In this document: positions 49,251-59,384 of the stretch, in pieces | Numbering within the stretch: the stretch's first letter is position 1 | Layout: each line of letters starts with the position of its first letter | Origin: Syntrophotalea carbinolica DSM 2380 | GTDB lineage: Bacteria > Desulfobacterota > Desulfuromonadia > Desulfuromonadales > Syntrophotaleaceae | Length of the DNA stretch: 64,000 nucleotides | Reading direction: 5' to 3' | Assembly: GCF_000012885.1 (NCBI RefSeq) | Contig: NC_007498.2 | Coordinates: forward strand, 1,116,001 to 1,180,000 | Notes under the pieces: model-generated | Database searches by the model: none | Seen by the model: the letters and a program-made list of their open reading frames with translations, nothing else | Told to the model about the DNA's origin: nothing | Translations under genes and position numbers: made by a program

Positions 49251-50537
49251 TCAAAGGCACAGGCTGATCAGGGAGAGAAGGGCCGCGCCGAGCAAAAAAG
49301 GGTCGCATTGGCGCCATTTGCCGAGCAGGATCTTGATCAGGGCGTAGGACAGAAAACCAAAGGCCAGGCCGTTGGAGATGGAATAGGTCAATGGCATGAA
49401 CAGAATGGTCAGAAAGGCCGGCGCCCCTTCTTCAAAATCGTAAAAATCGATCTGCCCCATGCCGCGCATCATAAAGATACCGACCATAATCAGGGCCGGT
49501 GCCGTAGCGCAGGCCGGTACGGCTCCGACCAGGGGGGCGAAAAAGGCAGACAGTAGAAACAGAAGACCGGTCACCACGCTGGTCAGTCCGGTGCGACCAC
49601 CATCGGAAACGCCGCTGGCCGATTCAAGGAAGGCCGTGGTGGTGCTGGTGCCAAGTACGGCTCCGCCTACCGTGGCCAGGGCATCGGCGCTGAGCATGCG
49701 CGGCAGTCCCGGAATTTTTCCATCCTTCTTAACCATACCTGCTTCGCGGCAGACCGCCAGCAGGGTGCCGAGGCTGTCGAACAGGTCCATGAACATGAAG
49801 GTGAAGACGGCGGCCCAGAAGGAAAGGTTCAGGGCGCCGAGAATGTCGAGCTTGAAGGCTATGGGCGCCGGGGAGGGCGGCATGGCCACCAGGGAATCGG
49901 GCAATTGCGCTTCACCGCTGAAAAAGGCCAGTGCCGTAACGGTGAGGATGGAAAACAGCAGGGCGCCGCGCACCCGGCGGATTTCCAGGAAAACAGCCAG
50001 CAGCAGGCCGATAAGCCCGAGCAGTACCGGGCGGGTAATGGGGCCGAGGCCGACCAGGGTGGCGGGGTTATCGACGATCAGGCCAAGTTTCTGCAGGCCG
50101 ATAAAGGCGATAAACAGGCCGATGCCGACAGCGGTGGCCAATTGCAGTGAGACGGGGATGGCTTTCAGGATGCGTTCGCGAAAACCCAGCCAGGTAAGAA
50201 GCAGAAAGATGATGCCGGATAAAAAGACGATGCCGAGGGCGGTCTGCCAGGGGATGTGCTGGTTTATGACCAGCGTGTAGGTAAAAAAGGCGTTGAGCCC
50301 CATGCCCGGTGCCATCATGATCGGAACGTTGGCCCATAGCGCCATGAGCAGGCTGGCAAGACCGGCCACCAGGCAGGTGACGGTGGTCAGGGCGCCCTTG
50401 TCCATGCCGGTAGCGGCCAGCATGTCGGGGTGAACGAAGATGATGTAGGCGGCCGCCATAAAGGTGGTCGCCCCCGCCACGATTTCGTTGCGCAGGCAGG
50501 TGCCGTTCGCCTTGAGATGGAATAATCGCTCCAGCAT
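49251..50537 (-). CDS. AzgA-family guanine/hypoxanthine permease
   Basis: A 428-residue purine importer of the NCS2 superfamily with about twelve membrane segments. LRNEIVAGATTFMAAAYIIF, then MAPGMGLNAFFTYT, and FTFMFMDLFDSLGTLLAV with LGTSTTTAFLESASGVSDGG are the AzgA signatures around the substrate site. Start ATG after GGAGGCC. No neighbouring purine genes; a monocistronic gene is likely. Confidence 0.92.
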   Translation of the reverse strand: MLERLFHLKANGTCLRNEIVAGATTFMAAAYIIFVHPDMLAATGMDKGALTTVTCLVAGLASLLMALWANVPIMMAPGMGLNAFFTYTLVINQHIPWQTALGIVFLSGIIFLLLTWLGFRERILKAIPVSLQLATAVGIGLFIAFIGLQKLGLIVDNPATLVGLGPITRPVLLGLIGLLLAVFLEIRRVRGALLFSILTVTALAFFSGEAQLPDSLVAMPPSPAPIAFKLDILGALNLSFWAAVFTFMFMDLFDSLGTLLAVCREAGMVKKDGKIPGLPRMLSADALATVGGAVLGTSTTTAFLESASGVSDGGRTGLTSVVTGLLFLLSAFFAPLVGAVPACATAPALIMVGIFMMRGMGQIDFYDFEEGAPAFLTILFMPLTYSISNGLAFGFLSYALIKILLGKWRQCDPFLLGAALLSLISLCL

Positions 50538-50631
50538 AAAGGCCTCCTTGGAAACATGAAAAAGCTATGGAGATATGGGGTCGTTCTAGCATGTTTGCCA
50601 GGGAGGCGACAGTGTTTTATGTGGCGCGTGT

Positions 50632-50985
50632 TTATGCCGGTTGCTGTGTGCGGAACATGGTGAGCAGCATTTTCATGTCGGTGGCGGCATTTACGGCATG
50701 GGGAATATCCGCCGGCATGACGACCAGGTCGCCGGCCTTGGCTGAAACGACCTCGCCGCCGATGGTGATTTCGGCGCGGCCTGCCAGAACCTGAACAAAG
50801 GCGTCAAAAGGAGCGCTGTGCTCGGACAGGGCCTGTCCTTCGGCAAAGGCGAACAGGGTAAGAGTGCCGACCGGGGTTTGGGTCAAAGTGCGGCTGACGA
50901 TCGCTCCGGGTTGGGTGGTCACCAGGTCGGTCATGTTATGGGCGACGCCAGGGACAAGGTTTCCGCTATCGGGATGTTTGTTCAT
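50632..50985 (-). CDS. Cupin-domain protein
   Basis: 117 residues with one cupin barrel: the first motif SEHSAPFDAFVQVLAGRAE, the second GDLVVMPADIPHAVNA with the metal-binding His. The first motif has His but the usual HxH pair is not complete, so metal binding is uncertain. Start taken at 50985 (MNKHPDSGNLVPG). Function unknown. Confidence 0.8.
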   Translation of the reverse strand: MNKHPDSGNLVPGVAHNMTDLVTTQPGAIVSRTLTQTPVGTLTLFAFAEGQALSEHSAPFDAFVQVLAGRAEITIGGEVVSAKAGDLVVMPADIPHAVNAATDMKMLLTMFRTQQPA

Positions 50986-51262
50986 GATGGCCTCCGGTAT
51001 TTCAGATTGATGAAACAGAGTCGGTGTCTTTGAATCCGATCTTTGCATCAAAAAGAGACCTGCCCCTTGATGGGAATCAAGGATTGCGGCTTTTTAGTAT
51101 GGTGACGGCTGTTTTTGAAACGCAGCAAAGGCAAAGGGGTAGGCAGAGGGCTGGGAGGCGGTGGTGCGGGGCGCTTCCCATTAAGAGAAAGAGCCCCGCA
51201 TGGAAGCAAGGATGTTGTATGCGCTTTTTGGGCTGTTGTTAAAGGTCGTTTCAGGTTGCTCC

Positions 51263-51736
51263 TTAATTCCGGATTATCAACCTTTCGACGTCGAGCAGGA
51301 TCTTTACCTCGTCGTCCATTTTGCCGATACCGCTGATATAGTGCCCGGCTTGGGAATGATTGGAAGCGGGGGGCGGTTCGACTTGTGCTTCGGGGATCCC
51401 GGCGACTTCGTTGACATGGTCGACAACCAATCCCATGGCTTTTTCGTCGACATTCACCACCACGATGCAGGTGCGTTCGTCGTAGGCGCGTGCCGGCAGG
51501 CCGAAGCGGGCACGTACATCCATCACCGGAATGACCTTACCGCGCAGATTGATGACGCCTTTGATGAAGATCGGCAGGTTGGGGACTTTGGTGATTTTCT
51601 GAATGCCGATGATCTCAATGACATAGCGTATTTCAATGCCGTAGTTCTCTTCGGCCAGGGAAAAAGTCAGGTACTTGTCCTTTAGCGTATCTTCGTTCTG
51701 GATGCCAGCTCCGGAGCCTTCAACAAGTTGGGTCAT
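51263..51736 (-). CDS. cheW: Chemotaxis coupling protein CheW
   Basis: 157 residues from the ATG at 51736 (MTQLVEGSG). YLTFSLAEENYGIEIRYVIE, then IIGIQKITKVPNLPIFIKGV and INLRGKVIPVMDVRARFG, are the complete CheW signature. It links receptors such as the one at 26-28 kb to CheA. No cheA or cheY lies beside it. Confidence 0.95.
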   Translation of the reverse strand: MTQLVEGSGAGIQNEDTLKDKYLTFSLAEENYGIEIRYVIEIIGIQKITKVPNLPIFIKGVINLRGKVIPVMDVRARFGLPARAYDERTCIVVVNVDEKAMGLVVDHVNEVAGIPEAQVEPPPASNHSQAGHYISGIGKMDDEVKILLDVERLIIRN

Positions 51737-52035
51737 TGCGTAACCTCCGTTTTTTTCTGCAAGGATGAATGTCGGCGCTGCCTGGTACCCTTGTGCGCGA
51801 GGGCTTTTTTTTGGCAAAGCGTTTGTTGTTGCCCATCGGTGGAACATATCTGGCTGCTACTTATTATTTTCTGTGGTGGATGTCAAGATGTACATTGTTT
51901 GCCGCGACGCTAAAAAGTGCCTTGGGCCGGCCTTGCCGGAGGTCTTGTGATGTTCTGGCACTGGTTTTTCCTGGGAGGCCTGTCGTGAGGAATCGGGTCG
52001 GTTAAAATAATCGACATTTCTTTTCGGCTTTATGC

Positions 52036-52067
52036 TTGACAAGCTCGAAGGCTTTGGTTTATAAGAT
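52036..52067 (+). promoter_or_regulatory. Promoter of the CAU tRNA
   Basis: TTGACA (52036-52041) and TATAAG (52060-52065), 18 bases apart, followed by a GC-rich start region (CCACCTGAGG) and the tRNA about 48 bases later. Confidence 0.8.
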
Positions 52068-52113
52068 AGCCCACCTGAGGGGGTGACCCCTGAAACGAAC
52101 TAAATAACACCAA

Positions 52114-52190
52114 GGCGGTGTAGCTCAGTTGGTTAGAGCATGCGGCTCATATCCGCAGTGTCCGGAGTTCGAATCTCTGCACCGCCACCA
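52114..52190 (+). tRNA. tRNA with CAU anticodon, probably elongator Met
   Basis: 77 bases, GGCGGTGTAGCTCAGTTGG to CACCGCCACCA. Anticodon arm TGCGG-CTCATAT-CCGCA gives CAU. The 5' sequence resembles elongator tRNA-Met of other bacteria. Because tilS follows at once, the minor tRNA-Ile2 with a lysidine-modified CAU is an alternative that sequence reading alone does not exclude. Confidence 0.9.
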
Positions 52191-52194
52191 TATA

Positions 52195-52238
52195 AAAGGC
52201 CCTCCTGGATACCAGTGAGGGCCTTTTCTTTTTTGAGC
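52195..52238 (+). terminator. Terminator of the CAU tRNA
   Basis: AAAAGGCCCTC and GAGGGCCTTTT with a loop of about 12 bases, followed by CTTTTTT. It lies between the tRNA and tilS. Confidence 0.9.
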
Positions 52239-52259
52239 TGCCGGAGGTCTTGTCGATCA

Positions 52260-53636
52260 ATGCAGGCTCTTTTTAAGCGCATTCTTGTAAACGACATACA
52301 GGTAAGCCCTGGAGACGCGATTCTGGTGGGGTTGTCCGGCGGCGCCGATTCCATGGTACTGCTCGACGTGTTGCTGCACGTTGCCGATAGTTTGCAGCTT
52401 GCTATCCTGGCTGCGCATCTCGATCATGGCATGCGTCCGGAAAGCGCGGACGATGCGGCATTTGTGGCACGTTTCTGCCGGCGGCGAGATGTCCCTTTGA
52501 CCGTAGGTCACCGGGATGTGCCGGCTTTGGCCAGGCAACATAAACAGGGTCTGGAAGAGGCCGCCCGGGAGGCACGGCGGGAGTTTCTGCAGCAAACCGC
52601 CCGGGTTGAGGGCTGTCGTTTTATCGCCCTTGGACATCACCGGAACGATCAGGTTGAAACCTTTCTGCATCGCCTGCTGCGTGGTAGCGGTTTGTCGGGT
52701 CTTGCCGGCATGCGGTTGCGTTCCGGCCCTTTCATTCGTCCGCTACTGTCTTTTTCCCGCCAGGACATCCTTGCCTACCTTGACGATCACCAGATTCCCC
52801 ATGTCGAAGATGCCAGTAATGCGGATACCGTTTTTACCCGCAACCGTTTGCGACATGAGTTGCTGCCTCGGCTGCGTGACTTCAACCCCCGCATTGAAGA
52901 ACATCTGGCCCGCCTGAGCCGACGTATCGCTGTGGAAGAAGATTATTGGACCGAGCAGGTCGATGCATACCTGGAGTCGTCCTGCGAAGAGGGCGATGAT
53001 GGGCTGTGGCTGTCCCGGCAGGGGTTAACCGGCCTGCATCCCGCGCTGCGCAGTCGGGTGCTGCGCGGAGCGCTGCTGCGGTTGCGCGGTGATTTGCGCG
53101 GCATTGGCGCCAAACACCTGGCATCCCTGGATGATTTGCTGGATGCCCCGCGTTCGGAGGCGGAGGCGCACTTGCCGGGAGTCTGGGCGGCGCGGCGTTA
53201 TGAACGGTTGTGGCTGCGTACGGCGCCGCCACCGGATCCGACGGACTTTGCTGTTGTGGTGCCGGGGCCGGGGGTGTACGATCTGCCCGGTGGCGGTCGC
53301 TTGAGCGTCTCCCTGAACCAGGGGTGTCTCGGGGAAGACCGATGGGCGACAGAGTTCGATGCCGATAAGGTGCCGTTTCCCTTGTTGGTGCGTCCGTTTC
53401 GCAAAGGCGACCGCTTCTATCCGTGCGGCGCTCCCGGTCATCGCAAGCTCAAGGATTTTTTTATCGACGCCAAGATCGATCGGGAAATACGGCGTTCGTG
53501 GCCTCTGGTTGTGGCGGACGAAATCCTCTGGTTGCCGGGCCTGCGGCGCGGTCACGGACGTTGGCCGCAAACTGTTGGGGGGCGGGTGTTGAGGCTGGTC
53601 GCTTCCGGCCTGTCCCGACCCAATCAAAGCTTGTGA
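52260..53636 (+). CDS. tilS: tRNA(Ile)-lysidine synthetase
   Basis: Converts C34 of the CAU tRNA-Ile to lysidine so that it reads AUA. The 458 residues carry the PP-loop SGGADSMVLLDVL near residue 25, AAHLDHGMRPES, and ALGHHRNDQVETFLHRLLRG. The C-terminal domain with PFRKGDRFYPCG and LKDFFIDAKI is also present. I took the ATG at 52260; a longer frame would start inside the tRNA. Ribosome site GGAGG is 12 bases upstream. Confidence 0.95.
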   Translation: MQALFKRILVNDIQVSPGDAILVGLSGGADSMVLLDVLLHVADSLQLAILAAHLDHGMRPESADDAAFVARFCRRRDVPLTVGHRDVPALARQHKQGLEEAAREARREFLQQTARVEGCRFIALGHHRNDQVETFLHRLLRGSGLSGLAGMRLRSGPFIRPLLSFSRQDILAYLDDHQIPHVEDASNADTVFTRNRLRHELLPRLRDFNPRIEEHLARLSRRIAVEEDYWTEQVDAYLESSCEEGDDGLWLSRQGLTGLHPALRSRVLRGALLRLRGDLRGIGAKHLASLDDLLDAPRSEAEAHLPGVWAARRYERLWLRTAPPPDPTDFAVVVPGPGVYDLPGGGRLSVSLNQGCLGEDRWATEFDADKVPFPLLVRPFRKGDRFYPCGAPGHRKLKDFFIDAKIDREIRRSWPLVVADEILWLPGLRRGHGRWPQTVGGRVLRLVASGLSRPNQSL

Positions 53637-53732
53637 AAGTAAAGGGATTATGATAAATTTCGAAAACATTTCAGTGGTTTTGGCCCTATTCTGGCATAGA
53701 GAGGGCGTTGCCGCACAAAGTAAGGGGGAACA

Positions 53733-55583
53733 GTGAATCCGATCTTTAAGAATCTGGCTCTTTGGCTGGTCATTTCCCTGGTCATGATTACCCTGTTTAA
53801 TCTCATGACCAATCGAAAAGATGAGCCGAAAGCCATATCCTATACGGCGTTTCTGGATGCCGTGGAAGAGGGTACCGTTCAGGAAGTCATGCTGGAAGGT
53901 TCCAATATCGAAGGCAAGGACCAGGATGGCGCGGCCTTCAAAACCTTTGCGCCCAATGACCCGCGTCTGGTCGAGGTGTTGCGCACCAAGGGGGTTACCA
54001 TCCAGGCCAAGCCCGAAGAGGACCGCGGGTTCTGGATGACCATGCTGTTTTACTGGGGGCCGATCATCCTGTTCATCGGTGTATGGATCTTTTTTATCCG
54101 TCAGATGCAGTCCGGTAGCGGCAAGGCCATGAGTTTCGGCAAAAGTCGGGCCAGGCTGCTGTCCGAAAGCGGCAACCAGGTTACCTTCAAGGATGTTGCC
54201 GGTATCGACGAAGCCAAAGACGAACTGCAGGAGATCGTCGCCTTTCTCAAGGACCCCAAGAAGTTTTCCCGACTCGGCGGCCGCATCCCCAAAGGGGTGT
54301 TGCTGGTGGGCCCTCCCGGAACCGGTAAAACTCTGCTCGGCCGTGCCATTGCGGGAGAGGCCGGGGTGCCGTTCTTTTCCATATCCGGCTCTGACTTTGT
54401 CGAGATGTTCGTCGGGGTCGGCGCCAGCCGGGTGCGCGATCTGTTCATGCAAGGCAAGAAGAACGCGCCCTGCATCATCTTTATCGACGAGATCGATGCC
54501 GTGGGGCGCCATCGCGGTGCCGGCCTGGGTGGCGGGCACGACGAGCGGGAGCAGACCCTCAACCAGTTGCTGGTGGAGATGGACGGTTTCGAGTCCAACG
54601 AAGGGGTTATCCTGATCGCCGCAACCAACCGTCCCGATGTCCTCGATCCCGCCCTGCTGCGGCCGGGTCGTTTCGATCGGCAGGTGGTGGTGCCGCGTCC
54701 GGATATCAAGGGCCGCGCCATGATTCTGGATGTGCATGCCCGCAAGGTGCCTCTCGATGACGATGTGAACCTTGACGTCGTGGCCAAGAGCACGCCCGGT
54801 TTCTCCGGGGCGGATCTGGCCAATCTTATCAACGAAGCGGCCTTGCTGGCTGCCCGCCGTGATAAGGAAAAAGTCGGCATGCAGGATCTGGAAGCCGCCA
54901 AGGACAAGGTGCTGATGGGAGCCGAACGTCGCTCCCTGGTGATTACCGAGAAGGAAAAGCGGGTCACGGCTTACCACGAGGCGGGACATGCGGTGGTGCC
55001 TTTGTTCCTGCCGGAGGCGGATCCGGTGCACAAGGTTTCCATTATTCCGCGCGGTCGGGCTCTTGGGGTGACCATGTTCCTTCCCGAAGAGGAAAAATAC
55101 AACCAGTCCCGCGTTGGGCTGGAAACCGCCATATGCGGTCTGCTCGCCGGGCGTGTGGCCGAGGAGCTGGTGTTTGGTGAAATGACCAGCGGTGCCAGCA
55201 ACGATATCGAGCGTGCCACCCATATCGCGCGCAAAATGGTTTGCGAATGGGGGATGAGCGACAAAATCGGTCCTCTGGCATTCGGCGAGAAGGAAGGCGA
55301 AGTTTTCCTTGGTCGCGACCTGGGTCATACGCGCAATTACAGCGAATCCACCGCCGTGGAGATCGATACGGAAATCCGGCGTATCGTGCAGCAGAGTTAC
55401 GATCATGCCCGCCAGATTCTCGAGGAAAACCGTGAGGGATTGGTGCGCGTCGCCGAAGCCCTGTTGGAGCGTGAAACCATCGATGGCGAAGAAGTTCGCA
55501 GCATGATTCTCGGCGAAGACGCCCAGGCGGAACCTCAGAGTGAAAACGAATCGGCAGACGATGCGCCGACCGTTGAGGTATAA
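53733..55583 (+). CDS. ftsH: Membrane AAA+ zinc protease FtsH
   Basis: Membrane-bound ATP-dependent protease for quality control. 616 residues from a GTG after AAGGGGGAACA. Two N-terminal membrane helices (about 5-23 and 95-115), AAA+ domain with [20 protein letters not shown] near 193 and the second region of homology, then HEAGH near 415 as the zinc site. The stop is followed at once by the folP ATG. Confidence 0.97.
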   Translation: MNPIFKNLALWLVISLVMITLFNLMTNRKDEPKAISYTAFLDAVEEGTVQEVMLEGSNIEGKDQDGAAFKTFAPNDPRLVEVLRTKGVTIQAKPEEDRGFWMTMLFYWGPIILFIGVWIFFIRQMQSGSGKAMSFGKSRARLLSESGNQVTFKDVAGIDEAKDELQEIVAFLKDPKKFSRLGGRIPKGVLLVGPPGTGKTLLGRAIAGEAGVPFFSISGSDFVEMFVGVGASRVRDLFMQGKKNAPCIIFIDEIDAVGRHRGAGLGGGHDEREQTLNQLLVEMDGFESNEGVILIAATNRPDVLDPALLRPGRFDRQVVVPRPDIKGRAMILDVHARKVPLDDDVNLDVVAKSTPGFSGADLANLINEAALLAARRDKEKVGMQDLEAAKDKVLMGAERRSLVITEKEKRVTAYHEAGHAVVPLFLPEADPVHKVSIIPRGRALGVTMFLPEEEKYNQSRVGLETAICGLLAGRVAEELVFGEMTSGASNDIERATHIARKMVCEWGMSDKIGPLAFGEKEGEVFLGRDLGHTRNYSESTAVEIDTEIRRIVQQSYDHARQILEENREGLVRVAEALLERETIDGEEVRSMILGEDAQAEPQSENESADDAPTVEV

Positions 55584-56504
55584 ATGCGCTGTGACCGGCA
55601 GGTAACTACCGAAAGATGTTGTGCGGACGGGTGGGGGCTTCCCGACCCGTCCGTGCTTCCGACCATCATGCAGGGGCGTAGCTGCCGACTCGATTTGCAG
55701 CGTCCCTTGATCATGGGGATACTTAATGTTACCCCGGATTCCTTCTTTTCCGGAAGCCGCGCCGCCTCTGTGGAGGATGCCGTGACACGGGCCCTGCGCA
55801 TGCAGGCTGACGGAGCGGACCTCATCGATGTCGGAGGCGAGAGCACGCGCCCGGGAGCGGCTCTGCTCAGTGAGCAGGAAGAGATCGACCGGGTGGTGCC
55901 GGTTCTGGAGGCGCTTGCCGACAGACTGTCCTGCCCTTTATCCATCGATACCAATAAAAGTGCCGTGGCGCGTGCCGCGGTGGCTGTCGGAGCCGAATTC
56001 GTGAACGATATCAGCGGATTTGCATTCGATGCCGACATGGCCCGGACGGTGGCGGATTGCGGTGCCGGCGCTTTCCTCATGCATACCCGCGGCAGGCCCG
56101 AAGATATGCAGGCCGACACCGTGTATGAAGATCTTTTCGCAGAGGTTGTCGATTACCTGCAAAGGGCGGTGGTCCTGGCGGAAGAGACCGGGATTCCGCG
56201 CGCCAAGCTGGCCGTCGATCCCGGTATCGGGTTCGGCAAGGACCTTGCCGGCAATCTGGAGATTCTCAGCCGGTTGCGGGAACTGCATGCCCTCGGCCTG
56301 CCGGTGCTGCTGGGAACGTCGCGTAAAAGTTTCATCGGCAGGGTCATCGGCCAGCCCGATCCTGCCGAACGTCTGAGCGGTACCCTGTCCACCATTGCCC
56401 TGGGGGTGGCGTGTGGGGTCCAGATCTTTCGGGTTCATGATGTGCGTGCGGCTCGGGAGGCGGCTCTTATGGCATGGTCTGTGGTGCATCGGCAGCTGCC
56501 CTAA
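55584..56504 (+). CDS. folP: Dihydropteroate synthase
   Basis: Joins 4-aminobenzoate to the pterin in folate synthesis. 306 residues; IMGILNVTPDSFFSGSRAAS near 44, DVGGESTRPGA, SIDTNKSAVARAA, and DPGIGFGKDLAGN then LLGTSRKSFIG are family signatures. An extra N-terminal segment of about 35 residues precedes the barrel. It starts immediately after the ftsH stop. Confidence 0.95.
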   Translation: MRCDRQVTTERCCADGWGLPDPSVLPTIMQGRSCRLDLQRPLIMGILNVTPDSFFSGSRAASVEDAVTRALRMQADGADLIDVGGESTRPGAALLSEQEEIDRVVPVLEALADRLSCPLSIDTNKSAVARAAVAVGAEFVNDISGFAFDADMARTVADCGAGAFLMHTRGRPEDMQADTVYEDLFAEVVDYLQRAVVLAEETGIPRAKLAVDPGIGFGKDLAGNLEILSRLRELHALGLPVLLGTSRKSFIGRVIGQPDPAERLSGTLSTIALGVACGVQIFRVHDVRAAREAALMAWSVVHRQLP

Positions 56505-56536
56505 AACATTATTGTTCAATGAGCGGATAATCAACA

Positions 56537-57322
56537 ATGAGCGGATTTTTCGATTTTATTCAGAATTTCAGGTGGCTGCTTGATCCGCTCGATGTCGTTA
56601 TCGTCGCTTTTATCATCTACCGTATCATCCTTCTGATCAAGGGAACCCGTGCCGTTCAGATGCTGTTCGGTCTGGCCGTGATTCTGCTGGTCTATGTGAC
56701 ATCCCAGGTGACCGGGTTATATACCCTGCACTGGATACTGGATAACTTCCTGTCGTCCATCATCCTGGTGATTGTCGTGCTGTTCCAGAACGATATCCGG
56801 CGGGCTCTGATCCATGTTGGTGCCAACCCGTTTTTTACCGATCTGTCGTATCGGGAGGAAAATGAAATCATTTCCGAATTGGTCAAAGCCTGTGTGAATA
56901 TGGCCAATCGTCGTATCGGCGCCCTGGTGGTGATCGAGCGGGAAACCGGCATCAAGGATTTCCTGGAAGTCGGCACCGAAATCGACTCCAAGGTTACCAG
57001 CGACCTGATTGCTTCCATTTTTCTACCTTATTCGCCGTTGCATGACGGTGCGCTGGTCGTACAGCAGGGGCGCTTGACGCGGGCAGGGTGTTTCCTGCCC
57101 TTATCCCAGAATCCGGATATCAGCAAAGCCCTCGGCACGCGCCACCGTGCTGCCATCGGCCTGACGGAACTGGTCGATGCCGTTGCCATTGTGGTTTCCG
57201 AGGAAACCGGGAAAATCTCCATGGTGGTCGGGGGACGCATTACCCGCGATCTTGACTCCACAGCCTTGAGTCGGGTGCTCAAAACCCTTTTGGAGCCCCG
57301 CAACACCCGGAAGAAGAAGTGA
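56537..57322 (+). CDS. cdaA: Diadenylate cyclase CdaA
   Basis: Makes c-di-AMP from two ATP. 261 residues with three N-terminal membrane helices (to about residue 80), then the DAC domain: LHDGALVVQQGRLTRAGCFL contains the DGA motif, and LGTRHRAAIGLTELVDAVAI the RHR motif. First gene of the conserved cdaA-cdaR-glmM trio; overlaps cdaR. Confidence 0.95.
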   Translation: MSGFFDFIQNFRWLLDPLDVVIVAFIIYRIILLIKGTRAVQMLFGLAVILLVYVTSQVTGLYTLHWILDNFLSSIILVIVVLFQNDIRRALIHVGANPFFTDLSYREENEIISELVKACVNMANRRIGALVVIERETGIKDFLEVGTEIDSKVTSDLIASIFLPYSPLHDGALVVQQGRLTRAGCFLPLSQNPDISKALGTRHRAAIGLTELVDAVAIVVSEETGKISMVVGGRITRDLDSTALSRVLKTLLEPRNTRKKK

Positions 57323-57981
57323 GCATGTTTAAACTGTTGACGGAAAACTGGGCGCTGAAGCTTCTTTCGCTGGTTTTTGCTCTAATCCTGTGGTTTTTCG
57401 TCATGGGGGAGCGTAAGCTCGAGCGTTCCTATGCCGTGCCTCTGGAAATGAAAAATATGCCGGAAGGCATGATGGTGGCCAACGATGTGCCGAGTGTCGT
57501 TGAGGTTCGTATCAGCGGTCCGCGCACGCTGCTGGTGAATCTGCACTCTGAGGATATGCGCATCCTTGTCGACTTGAAAGGGCTTGATGTCGGATTGACG
57601 TCTTTCAAACGTCTCGAGGAGCGTCTCAATATCCCGGCGCCCCTGAAGGTGACCCGGCTGTCGCCTTCTTACGTCGATGTCAAACTATCCCGGATTACGG
57701 TGAAAACCGTGCGGGTCAAACCGGTTCTTGTGGGCCGGCCGGCCCAGGGCTACTGGGTTGAAAAGGTACGCACGAATCCCGAGTCGATACAGGTCGAAGG
57801 GGCCGAAGATGAGCTTGATGCGCTGCAGCAGGTCGAAACCGCCCCGTTGAACATCGAAAATGCAGGCAGTACCCTGGTTGAGGTGGTGCCGGTGGACTAT
57901 CGCGGTAAATTTTCCCGGCTTAAGACGCCTCAAAATGTAGAGGTTGAAATCACAATCGGGCAACGTCCCGGTGAGTTATAA
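57319..57981 (+). CDS. cdaR: CdaA regulator CdaR (YbbR-domain protein)
   Basis: 220 residues: one N-terminal membrane helix (LLSLVFALILWFFVMGE) and two YbbR repeats (AVPLEMKNMPEGM and YRGKFSRLK regions). The partner domain sits outside the membrane and modulates CdaA. Start is GTG 57319, overlapping the cdaA stop, or ATG 57325. Confidence 0.93.
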   Translation: MSMFKLLTENWALKLLSLVFALILWFFVMGERKLERSYAVPLEMKNMPEGMMVANDVPSVVEVRISGPRTLLVNLHSEDMRILVDLKGLDVGLTSFKRLEERLNIPAPLKVTRLSPSYVDVKLSRITVKTVRVKPVLVGRPAQGYWVEKVRTNPESIQVEGAEDELDALQQVETAPLNIENAGSTLVEVVPVDYRGKFSRLKTPQNVEVEITIGQRPGEL

Positions 57982-57996
57982 GGGGTTGATAGGAGA

Positions 57997-59382
57997 ATGA
58001 TGGTTGCTATGAAGAAAAAATTATTCGGTACCGATGGTGTGCGCGGGGTCGCCAATATCTACCCCATGACCACGGAAATCGCCATGCAGCTCGGTCGTGC
58101 TGCAGCTCATATATTCAAGAAGGATCACACCCGGAGGCATCGTATCGTTATCGGCAAGGATACCCGCCTGTCCGGTTATATGATTGAAAATGCGCTGGTC
58201 GCCGGCATCTGTTCCATGGGCGTCGATGTGCTGCTGGTCGGCCCTCTGCCGACTCCCGGTATCGCCTTTATCACCTCTTCCATGCGGGCCGATGCCGGTG
58301 TGGTGATCTCGGCTTCGCACAATCCGTATCAGGATAACGGCATCAAATTTTTCTCCGCCGATGGTTTTAAATTGCCGGATACGACGGAGTTGGAAATCGA
58401 AAAACTGATCTTCGGCAACGAAATCGACTCCCTGCGTCCTGTCGCCGATGAGGTAGGCAAGGCGTTTCGTATGGATGACGCCGGCGGTCGCTATATCGTC
58501 TTTCTCAAAAATTCCTTCCCTCAGGATCTCGATCTCAACGGCCTTAAAATCGTCCTCGATTGCGCCAATGGAGCGGCTTACAAAGTGGCCCCGGCGGTTC
58601 TCGAGGAGTTGGGGGCGGAGGTTGTTACGCTGGGCGTCAAGCCCAATGGGTCCAATATCAATGCCGGTTGCGGCTCTTTGTATCCGGAGTCTCTGGCCAA
58701 GGCGGTCAAGGAGCATGGCGCTCATCTCGGCATGGCCCTGGATGGTGATGCCGATCGGGTGATTTTCGTTGATGAACAGGGCCAGGAAGTCGATGGCGAC
58801 CAGATCATGGCTATTTGCAGCCTCGATATGATGAAACAAGGTAAGCTGGCGCACAATACCCTGGTGTCCACCGTGATGAGCAACATGGGGCTCGATATCG
58901 CTTTGCGCAATGCCGGCGGGCAGGTGGTCAAAACGGCGGTCGGCGACCGATATGTTGTGGAGGAGATGCGCCGTGGCGGTTATAATCTCGGCGGCGAACA
59001 GTCCGGGCATATGATTTTTCTGGATTACAACACCACGGGCGACGGGATGGTTTCGGCGCTCCAGTTGCTGGCGATCATGCAACGTACCGGCAAGCCGCTG
59101 TCGGAACTTGCCGGCGTCATGACGGCTTTGCCGCAGGTGTTGATCAATGTGCGTGTCGCCAGTCGCCAGGATATCAATATTGTTCCGGAAATCGCGCGCA
59201 CGGTGAAAGCCGTCGAGGAAAAGCTGGCCGATACCGGCAGGGTGCTGATCCGTTATTCCGGCACCGAGCCGCTGCTGCGGATTATGCTTGAAGGGCAGGA
59301 CGAGGCTGAAATCACCGGATTGGCCCAGGAAATTGCCGATGTCATCGAGCGGCACCTGGGCGTCAGAACAAAGGAGCAATAA
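57997..59382 (+). CDS. glmM: Phosphoglucosamine mutase
   Basis: Converts glucosamine-6-phosphate to glucosamine-1-phosphate for cell wall precursors, and in Firmicutes also restrains CdaA. 461 residues: [18 protein letters not shown] near the start, [16 protein letters not shown] with the phosphoserine, [13 protein letters not shown] for metal, and [22 protein letters not shown] 57997 follows TAGGAG; ATGs 12 bases on are alternatives. Confidence 0.96.
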   Translation: MMVAMKKKLFGTDGVRGVANIYPMTTEIAMQLGRAAAHIFKKDHTRRHRIVIGKDTRLSGYMIENALVAGICSMGVDVLLVGPLPTPGIAFITSSMRADAGVVISASHNPYQDNGIKFFSADGFKLPDTTELEIEKLIFGNEIDSLRPVADEVGKAFRMDDAGGRYIVFLKNSFPQDLDLNGLKIVLDCANGAAYKVAPAVLEELGAEVVTLGVKPNGSNINAGCGSLYPESLAKAVKEHGAHLGMALDGDADRVIFVDEQGQEVDGDQIMAICSLDMMKQGKLAHNTLVSTVMSNMGLDIALRNAGGQVVKTAVGDRYVVEEMRRGGYNLGGEQSGHMIFLDYNTTGDGMVSALQLLAIMQRTGKPLSELAGVMTALPQVLINVRVASRQDINIVPEIARTVKAVEEKLADTGRVLIRYSGTEPLLRIMLEGQDEAEITGLAQEIADVIERHLGVRTKEQ

Positions 59383-59384
59383 TC

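Noticed and set aside
53025-55406. A 793-codon minus-strand frame opposite tilS and ftsH
   Set aside because: Shadow of two well-supported genes; no start context and His/Gln-rich composition typical of antisense frames.
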